In this document: in pieces, positions 52,085-63,949 of the stretch
Layout of the letters: each line of letters begins with the position of its first letter
Numbering within the stretch: position 1 is the stretch's first letter
Assembly (NCBI RefSeq): GCF_018320785.1
Contig: NC_054872.1
Span: 36,158,051-36,222,050, forward strand
DNA from: Cheilinus undulatus
Lineage: Eukaryota > Chordata > Actinopteri > Labriformes > Labridae
Direction of reading: 5' to 3'
Length of the DNA: 64,000 bases
Position numbers and translations under genes: made by a program
The notes under the pieces: generated by a model
Seen by the model: only the letters and a program-made list of their open reading frames with translations
Database searches by the model: none
What the model was told of the DNA's origin: nothing

Positions 52085-53728
52085 CAGTGCCTATAAAAAG
52101 GAGTCAGCATGGGTGCTTTACCCTTTTATTAGCTTTATAAATAAATCATGGTCAATATAATTTGGCTTTTTTGACAAAAAATGCAAAAAGAACTCTTTAA
52201 TGGCACAGTGAAAACAGATTTCTACAAAGTAATTTGTATAAAATTTTAATAAATATATGTAATAAAAAGTAAGTGATTGCATAAATATTCACCCCCTTCA
52301 AGTCAGTATTTAGTAGATGTACCCTTGACTGCAATCACAGCACTGAGACTGTGTGGATAGGTCTCAATTAAGCTTGCTCATCTGAACACTGCAGGGTTTT
52401 TTTGTTTTTTTCCCCAAACTGCTCAAGCTCTGTCAGGTTGCATGGGGATTGGGCGTGAAAAGCCTTTTTTAAGTCCAGCTAAAATTCTCTGTTGGATTGA
52501 GGTCTTGGCTTTGACTCGCCCACTCCAAAACATTCACCTTTTTGTCTTTAAACCATTTCTGTGTAGCTTTCACTGCAGGCTTACCCCGAATTTCCATAAA
52601 CAGCGTGTGCACCGCGGCATGCCGCAGAACACCAGCGAGCGCCTCTCCACTCCGCTTCGTTTCAAATACGCTGCAGGTCTATTTCGGTGCTGGCCGCTGC
52701 CAAACCTCATAAATTCACCGTCATTCAGAAAGCACCAACCATGGAAGTCACAAGAGTAGAACATCCGGTTCTTTCAAAATAAAACACAATGCACAGACTC
52801 CCGGCCACAAATCATCACTATATCAACATCACGTCTCATCCTGCAGCGAGAGCAAAGGGTCACCAAGAGGTCAGTGGGTCACAGAGCTACAGAGGCACCT
52901 TTGAAGAGGAAAAGTTAAGTTTGGGTGATATTTAGCCAAAGAATTTTGCACAAAACCACAGATCCTTTAAGCAAACATGAACCTTTTGACTTCCTAATGT
53001 ACTCACTCAATGGAGGAAGCAATAATATCATGGACTTATACTGGAAAGGATGATAAATTAACCTCAAAAGGTAAAATAGTCCGCTGTTGACATGCTATTC
53101 CTGCGTGAACTCGCAGTTCTCCCGTGATCTCTTCCTGATGATCAGGGCTGCGCGGCACGGTGCGGCGCTCTAGACTCGCTCCCAGTGGGCGAGTCGCTCG
53201 CCTTTCAGTCAGAGCAAACCCGTGCCGCTTCGGTGCGTGGCGTGCACGCTGTATATGGAAATTCGTGGATAGGGTCATTGTCATGCCGAAAACAAATCTA
53301 ATCCCAAGCTGTAGTTCTTTTGCAGACTGAATAAGATTGTCCTCCAGGATTTTCCTATATTTTGCCACATTCATTTTACCATCTACCTTTACAAGCCTTC
53401 CAGGGCCAGCAGCCAAGAAGTCCCCCCACAGCATGATGCTGCCACCACCATGCATGCAGTGATGATGGTGTGTTTGTGGTGATGTAGTATTTGGTGTCCA
53501 CCAAACATAAAGTCTTGTCTGATGGCCAAAAGGCGCCATTTTGTTCTCACCGGACCAAGAACTTTCTTTACTTTAAAAGGGGTGATTATTTATGCAATCA
53601 CTTATTTACCTTACATATTTTAATATAATTGACATTACTTTGTAGAAATTGTTTTCACTTTGACATTATTGACTTATAAAATCAATAAAAGGGTAAAACA
53701 TCCAAGGGGGTGAATACTTTTTAGACTG
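52085..53728 (-). mobile_element. Tc1-like transposon 3' of themis2, split by another element
   Basis: Left end CAGTGCCTATAAAAAGGAGT preceded by TA; right end, reverse-complemented, CAGTCTAAAAAGTATTCACC. Long inverted repeats of about 200 bases share GGGTAAA...TTTTATTGA-type and GATTGCATAAATATTCACCC words. A minus-strand transposase piece (HHHHCMHGGGSIMLWGDFLA and KVDGKMNVAKYRKILEDNLI) is readable at 53300-53540. The reading is cut at 53268 by the element listed next. Inactive. Confidence 0.88.
52584..53268. mobile_element. GC-rich inverted-repeat element inserted in the Tc1-like copy
   Basis: Left CCCCGAATTTCCATAAACAG then CGTGTGCACCGCGGC; right, reverse-complemented, CCACGAATTTCCATATACAG then CGTGCACGCCACGCA. 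Terminal match is about 27 of 31 bases. The host Tc1 sequence is continuous on both sides (CTGCAGGCTTA | GGGTCATTG). Flanking bases TTA and ATA might be a 3-bp TWA-type duplication (PIF/Harbinger style), but this is weak. Confidence 0.7.
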
Positions 53729-54930
53729 GTCACCTGGTAAAACGGGGCAAGATGAAGGCAGGTGAATGGGGTTAGGCTTTATTATTCAGTGTAAAAACCT
53801 GAGCAATATCAAATGTTTGCCCACACAATTCATATTCCTGTGTATCAAAGACCAAAGAACATCCATTCTTCTCATGTGGTCAGCGTAGGCCTCATTGTTT
53901 AACTATGTTTCTTTCTTTTTAACACATCACCAAAGCACAGCTGGTGGAACAGATATGTCCCTTGTATTATTTATGGCTTTTATTTGTAAAATATGTGGTA
54001 AAATGGATTTTTAATCAAACTTGTATAGTGAATTTAGCATTGCAATAGTTTTGAAGGGGTGCTGTAGCTTCTTTAGTGTTCACCAAGCAGCTTTAAAAGC
54101 TACCATAGTTGGATTCATTTGTTTAAAAAAAAACAAAAAAAAAAAACAAAAAAAAAAACACAAGGCACTTATAGGAGTATCAAACCGATTATAGACTACA
54201 TATGTGGTTGTAGTGACACCTAATATACATTTCAAACTCATACATACTAACAGGTTTTTTTTTTTGTTCAAAGAAGCAACACTTTTAACCACAAGCACAC
54301 AAAATGGTCTGCCTGCAGCTTCTTGCATAGTCACAGATTGTCATCATAGTGGTAGCAGAAGTTCCCCAGGCATCAAAGCAAACTAATGAACTGAAAGCAC
54401 ACCAGTGTGCTACACCTATCAAATCCTGTTTCTTAGTTTTGTCCATGAAAGGCTAAATGATGAACTGCTCCAACATGTATGGACTGGCATGCTTCTGCCA
54501 AAGATAAATGAGGGTTTTAGAGATGAACGAATATTAAAGACTGAGCTCTATAGATAACTGATACATTCATTTGTGTAACATCATGTCTCAACCTTTTTAA
54601 TCCATTTGAATAAATAAATGATCGATTTCAATTTCTTGCATTACTTTTATCCTGTTCATTTTCTGCATAAAAACCTTAACACCCAGTGAACGTACAGTCT
54701 GACTTTAAGATTAAAGATACAAATTTCAATTTGTGGTTTCATGGCTGATCGTGAAAGTACTGACTATTAATGCTCATTTATGATGGGATCAAAAGCTGAT
54801 AGGAGGAATAACACCTTATAAAATTAAAGTTAATAAATGGGGATTTCAGTTGAAGTACCCTAAAAATATGGGAACATGAATCAAAAGTGAAAACTTAAGA
54901 GTAATGAAACAACAGTGTTTTTTGTAATCT
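53729..54930. other. Spacer between themis2 and rpa2, nothing recognised
   Basis: Tail-to-tail intergenic DNA, AT-rich, with interrupted A runs near 54125-54160. No gene, no paired repeat ends. Confidence 0.4.
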
Positions 54931-54936
54931 TTTATT
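54931..54936 (-). terminator. Poly(A) signal of rpa2
   Basis: AATAAA on the minus strand (TTTATT on plus), about 380 bases past the rpa2 stop, giving a plausible 3' UTR length. Confidence 0.55.
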
Positions 54937-55316
54937 CTGTCAGGAGTTCATTACAAAGAATAATAAACTGAGTGCTTTTGTACCAAATCTTTATAATTAC
55001 AAAATGCTTTACACAGGAGAAGGGGCTGACAAAGAACTGCTGCAATGGTTTCTTCAACAGCAACACTTTTGAGAGCTGCAAATTAGCAGATGCAGCTCCA
55101 GGAATGCAGGATGTGTGAAGCAAAATGGCCTCACCAAACCTTAACCATGTGCTATTCAATTAACATCAACCACAGAAACTTAACAGAGACAACTGGCAGG
55201 ATTGCATGCCATAGTTTTGTAGTCAGAGGGGTTTTGTAGCTTTGTACATAGCTTTGTGTGGTATAAAATACACCGTTCAATACTAAGAAGTAGCTCTACG
55301 GGTGCCAAGAGGATGA

Positions 55317-58300
55317 TTAGTCATCATTGTCTGTTGATTTGTAGTGGTCCTCATCGATGGTGGAAAAGATGTGCCCTTCATTGCTGAGGAATTCAACTGC
55401 TTGTCTGTAAGACAGATCAGAGGGCAAACATATTTTTAGCACTTAATACAAGGGTAAAATCTATTTTTTAGAATTTAATTCCCGATGTCTGCTATTTACT
55501 ACTAAAGAAAGACCTGTTTGACACATTTCCTATAAATGAAGTTTACCTAGAAAGAATAAACTGTAAACTTTTGTCTGATTTGCCTATTTTGGCCTTACTG
55601 ACATATTTAAACCCTATTACATTTGACATTTTAAGTTTTCAGACTGAGACACGGCGCTTGTTCCTATTTCCCTTATAGCACTATGGCTTAGAATTTGTGT
55701 GAGGGTGAACTAAGAGGAGGTTCAGTATAGAAGAAAGTAAACTATTGGTAACATCATCTTTGTTTTGCCATCTACTAAATTTTCATAAGCTGCAGATAAA
55801 CCTGGGAATTTTTCAAGGAAGGTATATTTTGTCCTCATGACTTCATTGAAAAGCATTTAATAAGGGGATCTTGTATAAGCCAAAAGAGTTCAGGGAAAAA
55901 CTAAAGTAAGAAAATATTTGTACATGTATAGATCAGACTTTTGTTTTGAGATTGATAAAACTAAACTTATCCTTCAAGTATGACGGTGGTTAAAATGTCC
56001 AGATGGTAAGTTGGATCCCATGTATGAAATAAAGTGACATAACAATAACTTTAAACAAGTATAAATCATTATGTGAGAGGTTTCACAGAGGCACTGAATA
56101 TTTGACACAATCTGGTTGTCTTAAAGAGTCTGCTGAAGGTCTCTCTGACATGAATCTGTCTTCTCTCATCAGCCATGAAAACAACACCTGCAAGGTTCCA
56201 ATTAATGAACGAAGAGGAGGTGATTCCTGGAAAGAATTAGAGTCTCTTTCTGTTGAAACTGTTTCCTTTTAAGATAACAAGCCTCCCTGTCAAAAGCAGG
56301 TTAATGTTTGACTGACACCAGAGATATACCCAGCTCATGTGAACAAAGATGACTAACAGTCACATGTAAATGAGAAATGAAACTGAAGCTAAACTTTAAC
56401 TTCGCCACAAGGCTGAATTAAAAGGGCTGATAAGAGGAATTCAGTGCTGTCAGTTTGGTAGGATGGTTTTGCTGACTTTACAAACCAAACTAAAAAGAGC
56501 ATCACAAATTAATTTTATCCTTTGTTAAGTTATCCTGTAAAGTACAACACTTCTTACTTGATGACAGCCAGACTGATGCCGCTCAGTCTCTGCTTCAGCT
56601 CCTGAATGCTGATGCCTTGTGCGTCTGGACAGCTCTTTATCAAACTCAGCACCTATAGAGATGAACAGTGATTAAAATATTTTAAAAAATCAAGCTTAAA
56701 AAACCATCAACACAAGCATTTCGTCTTTGTGTAAGCATATCTTCCCGTTCTTACAAAGTTAATTTACTGTAACTCTGTTCTAGAAAGAAAAAAGGAAGCG
56801 AGACAGAAAGCAATATGACGTGCTGATAAATTTGCTATGAATGTTTCATGAGCAACATATGTAAATGGTTTTTCGTAACCTGACATGGCAGATGGACTGT
56901 TTCAAATATCTCCTCAACTGACACTCACTGGTCCAGCCTGTTGTCGGACCAGGCACAGTCGTTTCAGATTAGAGCTTTGCAAGATGGATCTGCCAAATGA
57001 CAGACGTGGAATCTGACCAAAACATCAGCTTTGCAAGATTAAGTCAGACATAGACTGTGTAATCTCAAGCCAACTCTAACAGTCATTGCAGAATGTCAGA
57101 TCACATGCACAACCAGAGCGCTCACACTGAACGAGGGAAGTAGGGATGGACTGTGAGAAAAGTCTATGGAGTTGACTCTGGAAAAAGTTGTATCCAGCTA
57201 TATCCTCTCTCTTGCTATCCCTCTTTCTATCCCACACACAAACAGCATCTCCATCCGTGTCAGCTTGAGGTCTGTGGGAAGGGATATTTCCCGCTTGCTA
57301 ATTTCCTTTATTATAGGGGGCATTATAAAGTCATTCCTGCTGTTATGATGATTTAAAATGCTGCCTGACTGTTTACATAGGAAAAAAAAGCCCAAAGTTG
57401 AGGGATCTGCTTGTGGATTTGCTCAAACCATGGAGTGTTGTGATCATACCACCAAAATATCAAACCAATCCATCCAACAAGTCGGAAGCAGCTGGTTGGG
57501 CCTTATTTGGGTTGTGGTCAGCAGTTATATCCCTCTGTACAATGCCTCACAAATGAGGTAAAAGTCAGAGAGACTTCCAAGTGACTTGTGCAACTCAAAA
57601 TTCCTGGCTTATTGATGAAATTTGCACAGTGTACCCCTGGCTTTAGGTTTTTTATTCAATCAACCAAATTTATTGGACAAAATCAACTGCGGTTTAAAGG
57701 GCCTTGCATGACATCAGGAAAAGTGACTGATGCTTTAAAAAAAAAAAAAAAAAAAAAAGGATCTACAGACTAATTAACAGCAATATGAATTTACTGAAAT
57801 CATGATGAAATACACCCGTAATAAAAATAATGGATCTGCTTCTCTGTTTACATATGGATTGCTGTTTGTTTCTCTTGTCATTTACTGATTCTACTCAACA
57901 GGGAGCCCATCGAGTGCAGCGCTGGAGTCCAAGACAAGTTTCTCCATGGGGACAAATAATTACATCATATTTTATTTCATAATTGTATGCTTACAATAGC
58001 TTCTAAAGTAAATATTCTTGTCCACAGTAAGTACTTGTGCTTGGCTTATTTCACTGAGTTTACTAAGGATGCTTAGATGCATCAGTTCAACACCAGTATT
58101 GGCCAATATCCACCCTTCTGACAAACATCAACCATCTGCAAATAAAGTGGGCATAAACAGACGTCAGTAGCAGACGTTTATCTGTTGTGCCACATCAGTT
58201 TAATGCAGCTTTTTATTATGTTTACTTAGAAAAGAGAGGCATTATTGGGCAGAGGATGTTAACTACTGAACAAACTTACTTGTTTCCATGGTTGTACATG

Positions 58301-61300
58301 AGAGAAAATGTTGAGATTTGGAGGGTTACACCAATAGAAGTAAAGAAAAGCATCATCTTCCCAGTTTTTACGACTGGTGTGTCTCTAGAGTTTACCTTTC
58401 TAATAGTTGGGCTTTTTAAATATGATGATCACTTATTACTGTAGACCCACCTGATTCTGGTTTGCACTTAACCCATTGTTCATCTCCATAGCCCCTGCGT
58501 AGCTTCCTCCCATGCTGCCTGTGTCTTGCCGTGACATGGATGTGACTTTACTGTTCATTTCTCCTCCTACAGCAGACTGAAAGAGAAATAAAACTAAATT
58601 AAACTTTTACAGTTACAGGAACAACCTAGAACATCAATTCTTAGAATTGTTATACAAGCCATTTACCTAAAATGTGTCATTATAATGTAAGAAGACTACT
58701 TAAAAACTAGGTAGCAACAAGTCTCAGCTAATAGTTGCCCTACATGACCATAAAGAAGATTAAAGCTTTTTGTTTCACAATGGTAGATGTTTGGTGTTTT
58801 ATTTTTCAAGTGATGCTGCATTTATACAGCTACTTTTTTAAATCAATACTTCCATAAACACTGGATCCACAAATATAGGTCATATTTATAAGAGCTGATA
58901 GTTACCTGACCCCATGACGTGCTTGGAAACAACACTAATGCAGCTGAAATTTATGGTCAAGATTTGGTCATATTTTGGCTTACCATGCTCTGGGATTTGT
59001 TGAGTGTCATGTGAGCTTGCACGACCTCCAGCATATGTGAGGTGATTTCATTCATGTCCTCCAGGGGCCTTACGGCAAATGCCACAACAGATTTGTGGTT
59101 CTGTTGAGACAGAAAACCAAATAGAGTCACTGAGAGTCTCAGAAAGTCTCATAAAAATAGATTTTGCACAGGATGTTCAGTACAGGGAGAGAACTGCACT
59201 GTAGGACTTCTCCACCCAGTTTCAAGTTTTACTGCGCAGACAGTTACTTCAATGAAATTTAACTTGGTACACCTTGTGCTTTTTAAAATAAATATAACTA
59301 TTATAAAACAATAAATACACGTTTTAATTTAGAGAACAAAAAGCATGACAGTTAACAAAACAAAGCTTTGAGCTACAGCAAATTGTATTCCAGTGGTTTC
59401 TGGGTACTTGGAGGACTTAAGGACAGAAAACTCACCTGAAAGGAACGCAGATTCCCAGAGACTTTGACATAAGTACCTGGAGGCAGGACAGTACTGTCTA
59501 CGCTGGGGTCCTATTCAAATTAGAGCACAGTTAGCAAATAGCCAAACTTGGCTCAGTTATACATGAAATGATATGCTATAGACACTAGGAAAAGGATGAT
59601 TTAAAACCGCTCAACTCTTCAGTTATGATCTGATTCATGGATATGTGATCATCAGGTTACATCTGGCCATCTTGCTTAATGCTAGTATACTTTGCAATAT
59701 TTCTGTTATATATGTCTTTGTATTTCCTATTTAACATGTGAAGTGATGAACATTTGATGATTGATGTATTTGTAATCTCTGGAGTGTGTGAACCAAAAAC
59801 ACACCTAGTTAATAATTATGTTCAAGATGGGAAGCGAAACTCAGCTTGACAATAATAGTGACAGTTGTTTTGTTGCGGGCAGTCTTCACAAAATAACCAA
59901 TGTGCTGAACAGGAAACCAACAATGCAGACTTCTTGGTGCTAGGTTTTGCTAATCATAACCCTGCATTTTAAAGCTAAACATCCCCCTACCCTCATGTTT
60001 GGCTGAGTTAAAGGAAAAGCTGTTTTTGTTTTATTTTGTACGTTAGCCCTTTACTGACCTCTGTGTCCACCCACTGCTTTACATCCATGGGAGCCCCTGT
60101 CATGTCATCCACCTTGTACTGGATGTTGGTCATGGATTTGTCTGTGCTCCTGATGATACCCACAATAGTCACCTTAGAAAGAGACCGTAAACCATTATCA
60201 AACATTGAAATCAACAAAATTACATGGAAACAAGTTATTATAGCCATGTATCGACAAGTAGCAAGTGATAATGTTCCCTTAATTGTTATAAATATGAACA
60301 GTAAATTTACCTTGGAGCTTGGACACAACACAATTCACCACATGATCTGTCTTTTATGTTGGGATTTGCTGGCTGTCTTTTAAATGTAAATGTAATTACT
60401 AGGGCTGTCAAAAGATCAAAATTTTTAATGGAAACTAATCTCATAACTTCTTTAGTTAATTGACATTAATTGCACCCTTTTTTGTTGCATTTTAAAATCC
60501 CACTATTTGGATTTAGAACTGTTTTTGTGTTGTTTTGACTTTTCCTTCTGTCTTAAACTAAACATTTGACATCCAGTTTGGAGACAGACCTGCTTTTATA
60601 GGTAAACCACTCAGGCCTTGTTTACACGACAACATTCTGCTTCATTTTTTGTTTTTGTCTTCAAAAAAATTTAAAAAAACACGCAGGAAATACAAAAACG
60701 CTGTCATAACGTGATTTAATTCACAATAAAACTGTCTCTAAAACAAGAGTGGTACCGCACTTTCACTGTTTTTCATGTGTTTTTAATAACGTGTAACATT
60801 TTTATCATACAGGGGTGCACAAGAGTAATTCATCACTACTAAATCCTCCTTGAGGAGGGAAGGTGGTTGAGTGGTTTAAGGCACTACCCATGAACACGGG
60901 CGGCCCGGGTTCGAATCTGGCCTGTGGCCCTTTAGCGCTTGTCTCTGCCCACTCTCGACCCTGTTTCCAGGTCTTTCCACCGTCCTTCCTCTATCTAATG
61001 AAGGCATGAAAAGGCCCAAAAAAAATAAATAAATAAATAAATCCTCCTCCTCATCAACATCTTAGCATGGCAGAGAAATTTCACGGCACATATACACAAA
61101 TCGAGACAGGAGAGTGTACTGCCTGAAGTTCCCATATTAAACTTTAAGAAAAAAGATAAAGGCTGAACCATTTCCAAGATGATATATCTGAAAAAAGGGG
61201 GAAAAGAATAGTTCTAAATTTTGATACGGTTACATCCCTAGTATTCACTGCTTGAAGTTCTGTCATTTGCTACAGTTCAGTTCCTGCTTTGCTTCAGATT

Positions 61301-61960
61301 ACCTGGGCAACTTCCACATCTCCTACTCTGAAGGCCTCATCGGCCTGGGATGCAGACATGAGCTGGGACACGGTGCAAGGGATAATCTGGTTGGCACGAG
61401 CTCGCTGCAAAACAAACACACACATGTTCATTATTATGGTTGAAGGACTTAAATGAAAATGAGTGCACTGATATGTATATGGGGACGAGGGCTGAGCTTA
61501 TGACATATATGTAGCCAATCTATTTGAATCTGACGATGAATCTAACTAAGGTGCTAATAATTATTTAATTATCAGGACAGTGTCGTTTGCCTTTTCTTTG
61601 TGTACTGTAAGGCACTTATACTGTCAAGTGTTATACTGTAATACAAACCCCTTTCTTTTCTCCTCCCTGGGACAGAGAGGGTGATGCAAAGCCTCCTGGA
61701 GACTGAGTGTACCCTCCGACCGTGCTCGTTGTACTGTAACCTCCTAAGAGAGCAAAAAGCCAGTGACAGCTACAATGAGCAAGCTTTTGTTGATATCCCA
61801 CTTCAGACACAAACTTTCCTCTGCTAACAACACAAAAACAAACCGCGAAGCACCAAAAGTAGTCCAGCTAACGTTAGCATCTGCCATACAATCTAAAGAG
61901 ACAAAACAAACACATTTTGAACACAGCAGTGTCAAAAATACACTCACCCTGATTCCACAT
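55317..61960 (-). CDS. rpa2: Replication protein A 32-kDa subunit
   Basis: Nine coding exons on the minus strand: 61960-61948, 61743-61649, 61404-61303, 60172-60059, 59510-59436, 59100-58984, 58576-58451, 56652-56558 and 55404-55317; 274 residues (human 270). The Ser/Gly/Tyr-rich N terminus ([20 protein letters not shown]) holds likely phosphorylation sites, including SP. The OB-fold DNA-binding domain D follows (residues about 45-175: [60 protein letters not shown]). The C-terminal winged helix ([20 protein letters not shown] ... [20 protein letters not shown]) binds repair partners. RPA2 works in the RPA heterotrimer on single-stranded DNA in replication, repair and checkpoint signalling. 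The first coding exon has only 13 nt. The donor of exon 2 (GTTTGT) is weak. All domains look intact. Confidence 0.96.
57738..57759. repeat. Poly(A) run in rpa2 intron 7
   Basis: About 22 A residues; no SINE or LINE body is recognisable directly upstream on the plus strand. Confidence 0.7.
60400..61240. mobile_element. hAT-like MITE in rpa2 intron 3 carrying a SINE
   Basis: Left TAGGGCTGTCAAAAGATCAA then AATTTTTAA; right, reverse-complemented, TAGGGATGTAACCGTATCAA then AATTTAGAA. Flanks GTAATTAC (60392-60399) and GTATTCAC (61241-61248) agree at 6 of 8 positions, in line with a hAT duplication. The unit is about 840 bases, of which about 200 are the SINE. Confidence 0.65.
60841..61048 (+). mobile_element. 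tRNA-derived SINE with target duplication
   Basis: Perfect direct repeats AAATCCTCCT at 60841-60850 and 61039-61048 bracket it. The head has a Pol III box A (TGGTTGAGTGGTTTAAGGC, 60863-60881) and box B (GGTTCGAATCT, 60909-60919), followed by a non-tRNA body (CTGTTTCCAGGTCTTTCCAC) and a tail of AATA/AAAT repeats. Low divergence of the boxes and the perfect duplication suggest a fairly recent insertion. Confidence 0.88.
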
Positions 61961-62068
61961 GATGGCAGGCAGTGAATAAACTGGTAAAATAAAATCTGAA
62001 ACGATTCTAACACTGCGAAACAGGGATAACGGCCGCTCTGCGTTTTAGTAGACAGTTTCCTTGTGTTG

Positions 62069-62082
62069 TCCCGCGCGCCAAA
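62069..62082 (-). promoter_or_regulatory. E2F-type site upstream of rpa2
   Basis: Minus-strand TTTGGCGCGCGGGA is a close match to the E2F consensus TTTSSCGC, about 110 bases upstream of the rpa2 start codon. S-phase genes are classic E2F targets, so the site makes sense for RPA2. Function is inferred from motif and place. Confidence 0.6.
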
Positions 62083-62093
62083 CTCAGTGCACG

Positions 62094-62103
62094 GCGCATG
62101 CGC
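62094..62103. promoter_or_regulatory. NRF1 palindrome between rpa2 and smpdl3b
   Basis: GCGCATGCGC is the core of the NRF1 consensus. It lies only 11 bases from the E2F-type site in a short CpG-rich patch (62030-62125), and is the strongest sign of the rpa2 core promoter. Confidence 0.6.
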
Positions 62104-62865
62104 ACAGCAGAAGTCCCGCGTAGCCGACACGGATGTTCTTTTTTTGTACACCCTGCTCCAGGCTTGCCAGACTGTTGTGTCTTTCAGAGTATGGTGTAAT
62201 ACCGCTGTTTTCACTGATATAAGCAACTAGAATTTTCAACTGGTGCTATGAAGACATTTAAGCGCGCATATAGCCACTATTCAGTTTACGTATCTTTTAA
62301 ATTCACCAACAGCCTGTGTCAAATGCGTGCCTGACAGACCATACTCGGGGTAATACAACAAGAAGTCTTTGCTACCTTCTCGACCAGTCGGGCATACTGC
62401 AGGTACCCACCACAAGTCGATACCGTATCAGGTGTTGAGTGAGTACGTAGGCTTATTGCAGTTAGATATATTAGAAAATGTAAGATTGTTTTCGGTTTGA
62501 TTCCTTTATAAATCAAAAAATTTGTCAGCCCCAAAATGCAAAACGGAATGCCTCTATAACGAAGACAACAGTTATCGTTTCAAATTAACCAGTAAATAAA
62601 GAATTTGAATCCCAGTCTTATAACCACCTGCCCCGCTGTCGTAAGTCTACTGTTGGCAGCTTAGGAGAAGTCTGTTAAAAGTATCCACAGTGGAAAGTCC
62701 CAGGGATATAACGGACGTATTTCAGATGTACGAGCATCACCTAGAGGCAACATCTGCACCTCAAAACTTTTTTTTTTTTTAATTCATGGCAGTTTTACAG
62801 TTACAGTTTAGCGGAAACACAAGTATCAAAGGCAAAACGATACAAAATGTATAGATATCTATCAA

Positions 62866-62913
62866 TAATAATAACAATAATAATAATAATAGTGATAATA
62901 ATAATGATGATAA
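62866..62913. repeat. (AAT)n microsatellite
   Basis: AATAATAATAACAATAATAA and onward, slightly impure, in the space between rpa2 and smpdl3b. Confidence 0.8.
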
Positions 62914-63248
62914 GGGAGAATGTAAAATAACACCCACTGGTTTTATCTTTAGCCTATGAGGAGCGCACATAAAAATAGTCCTTGGTGTGCAGTGAAGTGC
63001 CCGGACTGATTTATTTGTAGTGCCTTTTATGGTAATCTTATATCTGTTTTTATAGTGGTTACTTTTTCAAATACAGATAAAATGCGCACTTGTGTACCCT
63101 GGGCATCTACTTAACAATTCTGCACCACCTTCAGGCTAAAGCCGCGTCATGAATGGCTGTATCTTATCTTGCTTTCCCCTTTATAGACTTACCTCTCCGA
63201 CCTGGACGTGATTTTTGTTGGATGTTTGCTCTCTTCCAAGACTTTGAC

Positions 63249-63949
63249 ATGTCCACTGTAAGGCTGCTTCTGTCTTGTCTGTTGTTTAAAGAGGTCCTTG
63301 CGCTGTCAGGTAAGTGCGCAAAATGCGTCTATAGTATTTTTAGTTTAACTTTATTAAAGAGCAGATGGAACTTCGTGTGCGTAATTACGCATCGCCTTTA
63401 TCCAGGGAGCTTCTGGCACATCACAGATCAGCACTGGGACCCTACATACAAGCTGACAGATGATCCTGAACTTGTGTGCGCATCAAGTGGAAATCGACCT
63501 GCAGCCAGTGCAGGAGCGTTCGGAGATTACGCTTGTGACTCGCCGTGGCACCTCATCAACTCGTCCGTATATGCTATGAAGGATATTCTGCCTGACCCGG
63601 ACTTCATCGTATGGACTGGGTATGCCGGGGACCCATTTTAATGCACCTTTTTTGAGTTTGTTTTGGCTTAGTGAGTCCCAAGTAAACATTCAGAAAAAAT
63701 GCTGATCAACAGTTGCATTTTTTTTCTTTTGTTCAAGACAACATGCACTTGTTTCATAGCTACTTGGTACTGTCTCTCAGAGTATTAATTCTATTCCTAT
63801 TCTGCCTTTTACCTTGTTCCATCTATCTGATGTCCATCTTTTGCTTGTCAGAGATGACACCCCCCATGTTCCAAATGAGGACCTGGGAGAAGAAGCAGTG
63901 CTCCACATTATCGGCAACCTTACCCACATCTTAAGCCTAGTGTTTCCCA
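63249..63949 (+). CDS. smpdl3b: Acid sphingomyelinase-like phosphodiesterase 3b, first three coding exons
   Basis: Exons 63249-63309, 63406-63619 and 63852-63949 join in frame to 104 complete codons; the gene runs on past the window end after a GTAAGT donor. Residues 1-20 (MSTVRLLLSCLLFKEVLALS) make a signal peptide. Then SFWHITDQHWDPTYKLTDDP contains the first metal-binding pair (D and H of DxH) of the metallophosphatase fold, and CDSPWHLINSSVYAMKDI and IVWTGDDTPHVPNEDLGEEA match SMPDL3B more closely than SMPDL3A (which has TGDSPPHVP). The enzyme is a GPI-linked surface phosphodiesterase that dampens Toll-like-receptor signalling in mammals. The frame is open upstream to 63153, but the start at 63249 gives the signal peptide directly. 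Head to head with rpa2. Confidence 0.92.

Larger units (their letters stand above)
61961..63248. promoter_or_regulatory. Shared upstream region of rpa2 and smpdl3b
   Basis: 1288 bases separate the two diverging start codons. The rpa2 side holds the CpG-rich patch with E2F and NRF1 motifs. The smpdl3b side has a TTTATAGAC (63180) that might act as a TATA-like element about 70 bases before the ATG. No other gene seen. Confidence 0.45.

Noticed and set aside
53036-53539. 167-residue open frame as one protein
   Set aside because: Only its first part is Tc1 transposase; the rest is read through the inserted GC-rich element, so the fusion is accidental.
60863-60920. tRNA-like sequence with box A and box B
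   Set aside because: It is the head of a SINE with direct repeats and an A-rich tail, not a functional tRNA gene.
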